NCBI GenBank assembly: GCA_009733575.1
Contig: ML769751.1
Coordinates: 1 to 62,650 of the forward strand
DNA length: 62,650 nucleotides
From: Gymnopus androsaceus JB14
Taxonomy: Eukaryota; Basidiomycota; Agaricomycetes; Agaricales; Omphalotaceae
Reading direction: 5' to 3'
A model generated the notes under the pieces. The model was not told the DNA's origin. It made no database searches and worked only from the letters and a program-made list of their open reading frames with translations. A program made the translations under genes and the position numbers. Positions 1 through 11,209 of the stretch are shown here, one piece after another (within the stretch, counting starts at the first letter, position 1; the number at the start of each line of letters is the position of its first letter).

Positions 1-1222
1 AGAGTAACATTGTAAATTTTGTATAACCAACTTGTTGGGCTGCACCAAGTGCTGCCTCGGAAACTTCAATCCCTCGGGTATGTCTTTTGATTGTCTAGCC
101 TAGTAATAATTATATGTGGGCTTGGAATAGCCTTGCTCATCAACTCGGTATCCGCCGAGCTTGACTTGCTACACCATACAATGCATAGGACTTGGAACGA
201 GATGCATTCACAAAGTTAAGTGAGATACCATTAACGCGTACCATCACTCTGCAATCTCTAGAGTACAATAGACTCTCAATAGACTTCAACTATCAGCTCA
301 GGCTCACTATAGTTCTTGGTATAACCATATTGAGTATAATACAGAATCTAGGATTATCAATTCTGTACAGTTTCAGCTTTAGCCAAAAAATCGGCATATC
401 AACGTCCGACCAGTAATTGAGCAGTTTGCCAGGGCATGGCGGCCAGGATTCAAATGCTCCTGCACTGCAGACTCAGAGTCAGGCACCATTGTTGAAGCTG
501 GAATCCTCCTATCCATCAACAATATGCCCGCAGCTCGGAAGATTGCTGGTCTCCAGGGACACATGTTGGGTTTGATTTGCAGTTGCTGTCAGCTCCGAGG
601 AAAGAATCAGATCTACAATACTGATCATAGCCTCTGTGTCCCTCGAGATGTAGAGGAACTTCGTCACTGGTCTAGGGCTTATAAGGAAGCACAGACGCTC
701 TCCGAACGGAAAGACATTTTTGAAAATCATGGGGTTCGATGGTCATCTCTCAGGCTACTTGATTATTGGGATCCAACAAGAATGCTAGTTGTTGATGCCA
801 TGCATTGCATTCTCAAAGGTGTTGTTCACTATCACTGCCAACACGTTCTTCGTCTCAATGCTTCAGCTCCCAAACACTGCGCAGATGGCCTCATGTATGC
901 ATTTGACTGGCCTTGGATTGGATACGAGCCCGAGGCTGTCCCTGAGCTTCCCAGGCTGAAAGAGAAACATGTGCCAGATGTTTCAAAAGTCCAGGAGACA
1001 CTTTGTTTAGCTCTTGAAGGGGAGGATTCCATGACTTTAAATCAGGTGTGGACACGGCTTGATAACCAGGCCACTAAGGGCACTCTGCAATTTGTTGTTC
1101 ACACATTGGAATTATCACTGCAGCTGAATACAGTATGTGGAACAATATCTTCTGTTTTTGTGCAACACACAAAGCAGAGATCAAAGAGGAAGCAGGGCCT
1201 TGATCAAATCTCGTTCCCCTCA

Positions 1223-2616
1223 CACTGGGGGCAAGGCCCGAGGCAATCAAAATTTGATGCCCTTACACGGATTCTCCAGGGACTCTCCAGGGACTCTCCA
1301 GGGATTTTCCGAAACATGTGTCACAAGTGTCACAGAACTATAAATGTTAATGTAATTGATTTGGTGAATCATCACTATGTGCAGCGGTGGACATCACAAT
1401 GGCAGGCCTAGGGTCACCTTTGTGACCATTGCCTTGGAAAATTGCACTTTTACTTGTGTTAATTTGTCAAGAATACATTTGAAAAAGTGTCACAAAATCA
1501 CCATCCTACTATCCGAGATGGCTGTGGTTTCAAATAGAAACAGATGCTCACCAGGGCAAGAGCCGGCCCAAGCGCTGAGCTTCATTCATAATTTGATCTT
1601 CTTGACTCTTGTCCCCCTTTTCCCCCTTTACTCATTTTCCCTCAATCAATCATGGTGATATGCACCTGTTCTCACTGCAGACAAAAGCCTGTCTCAATCA
1701 ATGGGGTCCTGCAGCCAGGCTGTGAGGCTAGTAGGTCAACTTGATCAAACCACCAGCGGAAATCTTGGAAACCAAGTACATCAGAGTCATCAGCACCCAA
1801 GGAGAGGGATACAGTAGAGAAGGTTGGAGTAAAATCAAGATCTAAAGCAAAGAAGGTTACAAGTACAGTAGTATATTTTGGAGATAGATGCAAGGAAAGG
1901 CATGGTCCAAGATCTAAACACCGGTGAATCCAGAGAATTACTTGAGAATTACCCAATGCAGCACTAGCATGGGCACTCCGGGACATCCATGGTGAGACAG
2001 GCTGAGCTTGCAGCTGGCCTGCATTGCTGCTGCTAAGTACATGTATTTCTGTATTTCGGACCATTTATGGCCAAGACTCCCAGTTTCTTGGCAGATTGGT
2101 GATCTTTGGTTGCTGCAATTCATTATGGTACAGTATACTAGGTACTTTTCGAATTTATGGCAATATATAATATATACTTGAGTAATGATACATACTTATA
2201 TATGATAGACCAGTGTCTCCCAACATTACAGCTACCACACATTTGTCACTTCAATTTTTTGTGCCTGGGCCAAGCCCAAACCAAACCCTTTAAAACTGGA
2301 TACTTGTATCCACTTGTTTTGTCCCCTCCCTTATCTTCTCATACCTCTCATTAGAGTGCACCTAGCTTACTACTAGTATAGGTACATGGCATGCACTAAA
2401 AAGCTATGATGTCATATTCTCAAAAGTTCAATTGTGTGCAAAAATATTGCATCATTGGTGGTCTCCTCGGATCAAGGTCTGCATGGATCACATGTTTGCT
2501 AAGATTAAGTATATATGGAACTGTCACTCGCACAATCCCTATAGAGTCCCTGTAGAGTCCCTGGGTAAGCCGTGTAAGGGGATCAAATTTGATCGCCTTG
2601 GAACTTGCCCCCAGTG
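1223..2616 (+). mobile_element. Nested non-autonomous CACTA-like DNA transposon
   Basis: The ends read CACTGGGGGCAAG at 1223 and its inverse CTTGCCCCCAGTG ending at 2616. Imperfect terminal inverted repeats extend about 50 bp and include ATCAAAnTTTGAT and CCTTACACGG. A 3-bp duplication TCA flanks both ends (1220-1222 and 2617-2619), as expected for CACTA elements. Subterminal short repeats (gggactctcca, three imperfect copies near 1275-1310) are also typical. Removing the element and one TCA rejoins the host transposase codons in frame. It keeps only a relic of its own transposase start. Confidence 0.9.
1652..1744 (+). pseudogene. Residual N-terminal exon of a tnp2 transposase
   Basis: A 30-codon ORF begins MVICTCSHCRQKP and has a C-x-C-x2-C cluster followed by a GVLQPGC segment. 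This resembles the usual start of basidiomycete tnp2 transposases. It lies inside the nested CACTA element and ends at a TGA, so it is probably all that remains of that element's own transposase. The family match is from memory of typical N-termini, so confidence is moderate. Confidence 0.5.
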
Positions 2617-3876
2617 TCAGAGAAGGCTGCAAAGATGAAAAACCATTTCATTGCTCTGCTACTCAACTGGGTAAATGATTTCTCTAATTTCTATCATAAC
2701 AGGCCCACTCACTCTATCTGTAGAGATTACAACAACCACTCAGCTCCGTGGCTCACATACTCAGAACCGGGACGCCTGAAATGCTTTCCTATATCCAGGA
2801 AGTCATTCGAGAGACTCAGAAACCATCATGGCTTGATGTCGTGCCAAAAAACTATGGTGAGGCAAAAGCAGGGTCCATCAAAGCAGGTGAATGGCGAACA
2901 CTTAGCTCCTTATACTTTCCAGTTGCTCTCATCATTAGATGGGGTGACAACAATGGTTGTGCTCCCCCAAACAATGAGTCCGAATCTGGGCTCCTATTGA
3001 AGGCTCTTGACCATACAATGGCGCTCTTCCAGGTGACTATCATAGCTTGTTGGTACACCATGACAACTGTGTGCGCCAAAGCCTTTCGGGACTATGTTGA
3101 TTTTTGGGTCAAGCATCTGCGGACTCTGTTCCCGCATACTCGAGAAGGTATTGCATGTCCCAACATTCATGCAATAGGTCATATATACGACTTTCTTTTA
3201 CTATTTGGGCCTGTCCTTTCTTGGTGGTGCTTCCCATTTGAACGCTTGATTGGGGCCATGCAAAAACTTAATACAAATGATCACATCGGTGGTGGGTATT
3301 TCTCTCTTTTAAGTGGCCAAGCTCATCAGTGTATAGGTGTCATGGAATCCACAATGATCAAGACCCTAGTTTGCACAGCAAACATTCACCGCTGGTTGCA
3401 TCGTCCGGACTGCCCCAAAGCAATCAAACAACTGAAGGTTCTATTTGACAAATCCTTTGTTCCGGCTAACGCTACCAGCCAGACTAAAGAATTTGTTGAA
3501 ATGAAAGGCACTCGCCACGCTTATGCTTCATTCAATGGCATCAACTTCTCTGGAGTTGACACACATGCAGGCAATGCCAACATCTTTTACAGACCATCTC
3601 CCAAACCAGACACCAGTGGCAGGGCAAATCCAGTGGATAGAAAACAAGCCTACGCCAGATGGCACTATTCTGCATCTTCATGTGCAGCCTTACAAACGGC
3701 TGTCAAAGCATTTGTACAATCCTTTTCTGCAATACCCTCATTTCTCTGCCACAACATACTCTTCGACCTTGATTGCATCTGCCAACATCATTACCTTGGA
3801 TGCTATCATTGCACACGCTGCTTGCTTTGACTACTCTCTTGGGAGGTCTGTCTTGGTGAACCTGTCTCGGCACTGA

Positions 3877-6103
3877 AGGTGGCTTGAGCAGTGTGTTTAA
3901 AGATATATATGTATTTCTTGTTTAAAATGTAGTGAATACGTTAGTAGATAGCTGAATTGCATGCCTGTATACCTGGTTAGAATAATAATATTTGGCTATA
4001 TCTATATATTTTGCAGCACTTGCATGCCTGTATCAGCTGTTTAAAGTGATAGTTTATGAATATTGCACATGGCCACTCCTTTGCACAATAGTATTGGGAA
4101 CACTGAACTGAGAAACTCGATGGTCCGTAATGACCTTAAACTACTGAGCGTGCAGACTTACTCAAGTCTGGGCTCACAGGGGAAAGACATCTCCATCGAA
4201 TGGATATCTTCAGATGAATTTAGGTTCAGCTTTTAGTGCTTTGGTTCCGAGAAGGTGGTATCCATATAGATGACACTTGCTCCATGTTGTTGAGCTTCCA
4301 CTTGACGAAGACTATCCATGTCGGCAACTCGGACGCTCTATTTCAACACAAAAGTATTGGAAGCTTTACATGGCATAAGCTTCTTGCATATTTTTGCTAT
4401 TTCAATGCTGACTCTAGATGGTTAATGTCCACCCTTGGTTTGCAAACATCAGCGTTCAAACAGCCGCTATGTGCTCAGTGTTTTCAAGGGACCAATAGTT
4501 GACCAATAATCAACGAACCAAAACGGAAAAGGGTACTGTTTCAAGGTTTGTTCAGACCAAGTTTCTTTTCCTTCTGATGCTGAGCACCGTTGTAGTTCCT
4601 CAATGAAACGCGGAAAGATGCACAGCTTGGTGGCGTTGAAGACTGGTGGGGTCTTCTCCATCCCAAGTATGTCTTGTTTATTGAGTCTTTTCTTTGTACT
4701 CATTCTCTGGTCAGGGAAACTGTGATCACCATTGATCGCTCAAAGCTTACAGCTGAATTTCACCCACCATCGATGCGATGCTGCCAAAAGAATTTGAACA
4801 TTACATTTGTCATCTTCGCCAACATATAAGCGACTCATTGTAGGAGTAGGAGAGCGCTACGCCTGAACTTCAGACTTTCTCCAGCAAGTTCCAGAGAACT
4901 AATGTATTTTGGAACAAACACGGCTGGACGTAATCCACGCGGGCGGGTGTATGGGAAATGGCGGAAGGAGTTGGAGATGAGCTAGGTCCAGAAGCGATGA
5001 GCCCCATGAGTGCAAGACCGTGTCCAATATCTAGACGAAGGGATAGCAATGATGAAGAATGAGGCTTCACTGGCAGTCAAATGCTCCATTGATGTCCTTC
5101 TCCAGTTGAAGAGCCCCAATCCTAATCATGTCTACATTGTGATAGACAAATTGCTCGCATTGAAGAGCACGTTGAGAGCTGTTGAGGGCGAGATGGGTGT
5201 GTGGAGTGACAGCGGAAACAACTATACCACGTGCATTGGACCCCATACATATGCGTATGACGACGACGACAATATACTTCCAACCTCTGAATTGTTGGAG
5301 AATTTCCTCATGGACAGAATGTTGTCTTGGGGGTCGGGGACATCAATGGGAGTGGCAAGGGAGCAGTAGCAGCAGACAAGAAGTCAAAGGATCAGCATGG
5401 GTGAGTGACTACATCTTGTGCTGTAGGATCTCTACCAATTTACTTATATGCAGATCAGATGTGCTTTAACCTTCCAAAAATGGCCAAGCTTCTTCTATGG
5501 ACCTCGATTTGACTGTAGGCGCTGTTCCGCAGCCAACAGTCCTCACAGCAAAGTGAATAATTTCCAATAATCCAGACTTGGCAACTCTTTGAAAGAGCCT
5601 AGGAGGGCTAGGAGTGGAGGGAACATAATGGTCAGGACAAGTGGATGGCAAGATTGAGGTTGTATGAAAGAGAGCGCCTCAATTTGCAGTCCAAAAAGGA
5701 TTGATGGCCAAATAGAAGCATGCACATACCTTACACAAGCACACAGACCTTGATCTCATTCCCTCTGGACTCAGCTCAACCCCATCTTCAACATCTCTAT
5801 TATCTTTTCTGTTCATGCCTTGCGTTCGGGAACACCACACACGTATGATCAGGGAGGCCCGGAACCATATATACTCAAAAGTGAGTCTCAAATGCTGATG
5901 ATTGTGACGGCAATTTAATTCAGTCTAGGTCACAAAGAATGGACACCAGCGACTTATCATTGCCGTGAAGAAGCAAGAGGTGGAGGTTTCAAAGTTGATG
6001 GACAATGGCTCAGACGAGGTAAGTTACATGTGTGAATCTGTGAATTGTATTAACTGCTTTCATTTGCAGTGCAGTACGAGGGCAAGGTCTTGACATTGAA
6101 CAC
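3877..6103. other. Unassigned stretch between transposons
   Basis: No confident gene. An open stretch at 5010-5369 (about 119 codons, no ATG, directly preceded by a stop) has mixed composition and could be a decayed exon, but I recognise no domain. Several other short open frames on both strands look random. AT-rich spacer at 3900-4030 contains repeated 'gcatgcctgta'. Confidence 0.4.
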
Positions 6104-6111
6104 ATTGAGAC

Positions 6112-6837
6112 TAGAGGTGGGCACGAATACATACTCAAGTATATTCATTATTCATGGTACGAATATTTGTCACCTCAAATCCACTATTTATACTCGAGTA
6201 TATACTCGAATATTTGTACAGACATATATTCACAAATAGATATTCGTGAATAACAAGTATTTTAGGACGAATACTCGAGTATACTTGTGATTAATTAACA
6301 ACATTACAAATAAAGTAAATATAGGCTCAAACATGTAAGTAATAATGTTGAAGTACTATATTAGTGTTTAATAATAATATAAATAAAGTCTGTATACATT
6401 TCCGAGTACTATTAAATGACACAAAATTGTGGCAGTACTGAGAATTGAACTCTGCTGGTCAGCTATCACAGGAAGGCCTGACCTTAATCCAGAGTCGGCG
6501 CCCATATCCACTAAGCCACACAGATTTTATTACAGTTACATGTCAATAACATTATATACATATTCAAACATAGCCAAATTAAGTTATATATTGAATGTTT
6601 GCTTAAGTAATGAATACCTCACATGCTCGTGCTAACGAGCACGTGATATCGGCGAATATTCGCGAATATTCATGAATAAAGTACCACGAATATTTGTGAC
6701 ATCAAATTGGCTATTTATACTCAAGTAAGTACTTGTGTAACGAATATATTCGTCACTCGTGACTAATTATTTGCGAGTAATGAATGGCTAAATACTCATG
6801 AATACTCATGAATATTCGCTATTCGTGCCCATCTCTA
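6112..6837. mobile_element. hAT-type MITE
   Basis: The terminal inverted repeats are TAGAGGTGGGCACGAATA at 6112 and TATTCGTGCCCATCTCTA ending at 6837, with one mismatch. They are flanked by an exact 8-bp target duplication ATTGAGAC (6104-6111 and 6838-6845). Eight-bp duplications and TAGRG-type ends are typical of hAT. At 726 bp it has no transposase. The interior is AT-rich with repeated GAATATTCG and ACTCGAGTA motifs, and it holds a tRNA-like segment at 6428-6520. Confidence 0.92.
6428..6520 (-). other. tRNA-Leu(AAG)-like sequence inside the hAT MITE
   Basis: Read on the minus strand, a 93-nt segment begins TGTGGC and ends GCCACA, a perfect 6-bp acceptor-like stem. It has an A-box-like TGGCTTAGTGG, an anticodon-arm-like CTGGATTAAGGTCAG resembling tRNA-Leu(AAG), a long variable-arm-sized insert, and a B-box-like AGTTCAATTCT. 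The anticodon stem is imperfect, so it is probably a tRNA-derived relic (SINE-like), not a working tRNA. Confidence 0.5.
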
Positions 6838-6845
6838 ATTGAGAC

Positions 6846-7460
6846 TTCAGTTGCTTGTCGCGCGTCTCTCTTAAAAGCCCCGTATCGGGATAGTACTTGA
6901 AAACATCCGCCAATCGACCCATTTCCCGCTCATGTCGATCAGCTGCCTCACAAACCTTCGTTCATGTCTCATTCCGAATTTATTCTGCTATTTCGACGAT
7001 ATCTCAGCTCCTGACGTGCCGACGCACCTGCGTCAGGCCAGAGATGCAGTAGCGACTTTTCAGCTCTGTTGATATATGATTATTCACACGAATTTTCATT
7101 GTAACCAAAATCCCAGCTGAAAAGCCTTGTTTCAAGATGTATTTCAGCCTTAATTGATTTCTTCCTCTTCAGAATGTTTTTCTGACATATCGATACCAAA
7201 TATTTCACCTTGACCGATTTGACTAGCGATATATGACAAATCATTTACCGTTTCAATAGCTTCGATAGATCATAATTCAACTATTTTTTCATTCCATCTG
7301 AATACTCTACTGATATGTAAATTTTCACTAAACTAGATAGCTTGACTGAATGATCATTTTTCACTCAAATTTTCACTTATAAGCAATATATTGTGCGAAA
7401 AGTTGTACATTAGTCCATTTTTCATCCGAGCTGATTTTTTTGTACTTTTCGCGTGATATG
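6846..7460. other. Non-coding stretch upstream of the USP-like gene
   Basis: No gene recognised. The sequence changes from GC-balanced (6846-7060) to AT-rich with many TTTCA/TTTCAG motifs (7060-7440). A stop-free stretch in frame with the USP-like ORF opens just before its ATG, from about 7464, so an upstream coding exon is possible. Confidence 0.4.
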
Positions 7461-7537
7461 TTCCAGACACTGTACATGAGAACCTACATTGGAGTAAAGA
7501 AGACCCTTTTATTGTAATCAATGGCGCAGAAGGAGCA

Positions 7538-8551
7538 ATGTCCTGGAATATGTTCAATAATGGCAAAGGTAAATCAAACAATAGACCAAATAATACTTAT
7601 ACAACAAATCCAGGACCAGTATACACATTGGCTCAAGGTTCATCACCATTGTTATCCAAGAAGAGAAAAGCCGATATCCAAGAAGAACTGGATAATATGG
7701 GTCCAGCTAAAAAGAAACAGTGCCAGTTGACAGTTCATGACTCTCAGACAGGACAAATTGGTCTCATTTGGGATAATGAAAATTACAGTTGTGCTTACGT
7801 TGCCTTTTTATCTATTCTTTTGGACATCTGGTTATATAATCCTCAAAAATGGACTTCCAATTTCAATGGATGTAACAAATATTTGAATGCAGTTGCACAG
7901 GGATTTAAAGAAATCACAGGAAAGAAAAAAACCATAGAAAATGTAAGAGATGACTTGAGAAACCAACTAAACATGGATTTTGGCAGTGAAAACTTTCCTT
8001 ATGGTCCTGTTGGTACAAGTTTAGGATTACTATTATCAAAATGTATGAGTGATGATATTGTGCCTACATCCAGACATGTGATTTGCAACCAGTGTGGTTC
8101 TCATGAAGTGAGGTCAAATATGTTTAATCAATTTGATATGCCCCGTACAGGTACACAGTCAACAAATGCTACTATAAAGTTACTACAAAACACAAAGCGA
8201 AATTGCCCTCAATGCCATATACCTTCATCTGCCCCAATGTTATTCAAAGAGGTTCCACATATCATGACTATGATACCAGGAGACAACTATAAAAGACAGA
8301 AACCTACAAAAAACCTTAGTATTCTAATGATCAATGCTAAAGAACAGACTCTCACACTGAGAGGGGTTATTTACTGGGAAAATCAAAATCACTTTGTATT
8401 CAGAATTGTAACACCTGACAGCATGGTTTGGTATAATGACAGAGTAACAATGGGAAGAAGTAGCATTTATGAAGGACAACTATCAGCTGTTGGAGACTTA
8501 ACAGAAAGAGATGGAGCTAGAGCAGTAGCTTACATATATGGAAAGCCTTGA
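7538..8551 (+). CDS. USP-like (peptidase C19 fold) protein, probably selfish-element associated
   Basis: Intact 337-codon ORF. Residues 1-65 are low-complexity (Asn/Lys-rich, with KKRK and KKK clusters that could serve as nuclear signals). The remainder looks like a compact ubiquitin-specific protease fold. The Cys box reads WDNENYSCAYVAFLSIL (Cys85). There are two CxxC pairs, CNQCG (183/186) and CPQCH (223/226), a segment MLFKEVPHIM like the conserved 'P-x-L' strand, and a His box YWENQNHFVF (His285) followed by WYND (300-301). So the triad positions are filled. The gene is AT-rich compared with nearby genes. The frame stays open upstream to about 7464, so the protein may be longer. It could process ubiquitin or a ubiquitin-like tag. 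USP-like domains also occur in fungal transposon proteins. No element ends were found. Confidence 0.6.
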   Translation: MSWNMFNNGKGKSNNRPNNTYTTNPGPVYTLAQGSSPLLSKKRKADIQEELDNMGPAKKKQCQLTVHDSQTGQIGLIWDNENYSCAYVAFLSILLDIWLYNPQKWTSNFNGCNKYLNAVAQGFKEITGKKKTIENVRDDLRNQLNMDFGSENFPYGPVGTSLGLLLSKCMSDDIVPTSRHVICNQCGSHEVRSNMFNQFDMPRTGTQSTNATIKLLQNTKRNCPQCHIPSSAPMLFKEVPHIMTMIPGDNYKRQKPTKNLSILMINAKEQTLTLRGVIYWENQNHFVFRIVTPDSMVWYNDRVTMGRSSIYEGQLSAVGDLTERDGARAVAYIYGKP

Positions 8552-9841
8552 GAAAATAATGTTAAAATAGATGTCTCCTATGGTCTGGGTGACTATAATA
8601 CATATAACATGGCTCCATATTATTATATGTTGCCATTTTATGTATTATAGTACTCCTCAGACTGCAATTTAACAGAATTTATATTATATTCTAAACCATA
8701 CCATGTAGTAAAGTAAGGACTCGGACCCGCCAGTATGGGTACATCACTAGTACCCTTAGGGGCTAACTTGAGTACCTGTGCAAAATGGTCTGTTCACTGG
8801 GTATTGGTCTGCTGGTTGGTAGGAGGTTCTGTGGGAGCAATGAGGGGGCTATTGCTGGTAGCTTTAGTGGTCACAGTAGCACAAATATGAGTGGAGATGG
8901 GGCCGGACTGGATAGGGGTCTTGGTGTCAAGCTCATTTTTGGAGACAACAGGCTCTTTACCAGATTGAGATACGGAGGACATCTTCTAGAGGGATGAGAC
9001 TAGCAGCAGTCACAGTAGGTTCTCGGGGCACAATAACCTGCTGTGATATACAACAGTGTACTTGGAATGGTGCTCATGGATCTGTAAATAAACAGCACAA
9101 CTCAGTGCCAGTACAATGTAGCAGTCTGAGGTGAGTTGATCATAAGTACTTGTATATAAAGGAAACATATAGGGGTTGTCACAAAGTCATAAGTGATCAT
9201 AATCTAATCTACCAGAACTATAACTATGGTACTCTACTTGCATCCTAGAATGACTGTGAATATAAGTAATTGACTATGAACAACAACATCAACTTGACTT
9301 CAATAAGCTCTCAAGCCAATTATCTGTCCATACGCCATGGTATTGCTGAACCTCAGCCTTCAACTGCAAGTACCTTGCCCCCATCCCCCTTCCTCCAAGG
9401 ACCTCCATCTTACCTGTACATGGCCATGACCTCTATGTACCACTGACATCACTAGCACAACATGATGGTGCTACTGTGCCTTTAGACAGGAGGCATGGTT
9501 TTTCGATTGATTTTCACTGCATGGAAAGATATTGTATGTTCTCTGAGAGATTTCCCTGCCCTGACTGTTCATTTCCAGGCTACCACTTTGAGTACATTGC
9601 AGTAAAAATATGACAGATTTGCCTTCCATAGGCACCATCCATTGGTACTCATGCTTACCACCATCACAATGTTTGCTTCTGACTGTGCAAATTACAATTA
9701 TTTCACCTAGATTTTTTAGACCAGTAAGGACAGAGCAATAAATTAAGGAAGGCAAAGAAAAAAAGATTTAAAAAAATTGAAACAAAATCAAGAAAAGTCA
9801 AAAGCAAAGGCTGAGCCTGCCACCCAATAACCTCAATTTGC
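8552..9841. other. Unassigned stretch downstream of the USP-like gene
   Basis: No gene recognised. Short open frames at 8785-8997 and 9471-9755 have no visible domain. From about 9690 the sequence (gattttttagaccagtaag) matches the 3' flank of membrane gene B near 31450, so this end belongs to the duplicated unit. Confidence 0.4.
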
Positions 9842-11209
9842 TTAGTTAACATTTGGGACTGAATTGATTTCCAGTGTGGGGATATCTTCCAAATGAAAAC
9901 TTTGCTCATGGGTGTTTCCTGTTTGAATCAGGATTACAAGAGCAACTGGATTCAGAGCCTATAGATGAAAGAAAAACAGATTGAATAATCCATGTCAAAT
10001 ATTCAAACTTGATATTAGAATAGAATTCAACTCACAGAAATGTATAAAAATAATAGACTGAGATAGTCAGCGACATTCTGAAGAAAGGAAAATTGATCTG
10101 CATGAATGTCCAATGCTTCAATAATGATATTTGACAGCTTTTAAAAGAAAGAGTTTGTATCTTTCATTAGACCTGAGAAAGCCACAGACCTGTACCACAC
10201 CAAAAATTGCACCAGACTCAACCATGAGTAGAAGGATTGCTTCCACTTGTGTTTTCTTGTTGCGCAATATTGCATGGATTAATTGATGATGTGTCCTAAA
10301 ATGACACATGTAATAAGTATTTGATAAGTATATTGGAAGTGAATGAAGTGCCCAATGCCCACCATGCCCGATGAGCTATCAGGAGTGTTGCCACAATATT
10401 TACTGTCAAATTGAGCACAATACTGACCCAGTCCAAGGTTGCAGCATTATCAATGTTCAACTTGAGATCTATTTTAGTGTCCACAATGGCATCAGCAATG
10501 TTGACACCTAAATAGTCTCCAATGTCAGTATATCAGTCGGGGCAATAAATTCAAAGAGACTACCAATGTCTGCTAGCAGGATAATCAACAGTGTCCATTT
10601 AATCAGCCTATTTTCTGACCACAGTGCCCATGCCCTCCAAACAATAGCCGTATCAGCAATCAACAACTGGATGTGAGATTAGGTATCAGATTTCATGCCC
10701 AAGATGGATGATTTAAGTTAAATTCACAATAAAATTCCCAGACCAGTCTTCTAAAATGTCCACTGCTACAATTTTCATGTTGGCAGCCAATTCTTGTGCC
10801 ATGAAACCTCCTGGAAGTAGCACCACCAAGGCAAACTTAACTTGGATCAAATTGAATGCAATAGCTCCACAAGTGGTAAGAACTGTCATTGTAAATCCTG
10901 CCAGAAGAAGTGCAATCAAGGCTTTATGAGCCCATCCATTATTTTCCCTTTGCCTACAGTGTCATTTTAGATATGTAGGTGTTAGTATGACAGAAAGGAA
11001 CATTGCAATAAGCGCACAAAATAATGAGCATGCTAATAATGAAAGCAAGTATGTAGGTCCCTAGTAGCAACCTGTTAAATAAATGTTCTGCCTCACCACA
11101 TTGTTATGCATTGCTTACCATATAGTCCAGTTTGAAATATCAGGACAGAAGTATTTTGAAAGACTGCAGCCCCAGCAACTGCAATTTGTTCTGACTCTTC
11201 TGGTGTCAT
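9842..11209 (-). CDS. Multi-pass membrane protein, family copy A
   Basis: Eight exons splice in frame, roughly 11209-11119, then short exons to a TAA at 9842-9844. The protein starts MTPEESEQ. It has hydrophobic segments (YILAFIISMLIIL, ALIALLLAGFTMTVL), a signature ADTAIVWRAWALWSENRLIKW, a later NIVATLLIAHRAW and VEAILLLMVESGAIFGVVQ, then a short polar tail ending PNVN. This layout fits an agaricomycete-expanded family of roughly 7-TM proteins of unknown function, likely at the plasma or an internal membrane. The second intron uses GTGCGC; the equivalent site in copy B is GTGAGC, which supports the model. All exons are open, so the gene may be functional. Copies B, C and D lie elsewhere in the window in the same orientation. 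Confidence 0.75.

Larger units (their letters stand above)
383..3876 (+). pseudogene. tnp2-type (CACTA) transposase pseudogene
   Basis: The conceptual protein matches the basidiomycete tnp2/Transposase_21 family. About positions 760-830 read GVRWSSLRLLDYWDPTRM followed by DAMHCILKGVVHYH, the conserved transposase core. About 2795-2930 read a segment ending PSWLDVVPKNYGEAKAG, and about 3170-3270 read LFGPVLSWWCFPFERLIG, both hallmarks of the family's C-terminal half. A probable intron (gtaaatg...aacag) lies at 2671-2702. The gene is broken. It opens after a stop at 380, it is interrupted by a nested element at 1223-2616, and its C-terminus shifts frame near 3620-3640, the last ~75 codons continuing to 3876 in another frame. 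No terminal repeats of the host element were found. It is probably a dead autonomous CACTA copy. Confidence 0.85.

Noticed and set aside
1672..2064. 130-codon open frame on the minus strand within the nested CACTA element
   Set aside because: Runs antisense to the transposase start exon and has no domain; probably fortuitous.
5010..5369. Possible gene of about 119 codons
   Set aside because: No ATG, preceded directly by a stop, no recognised motif; mentioned only in the spacer description.
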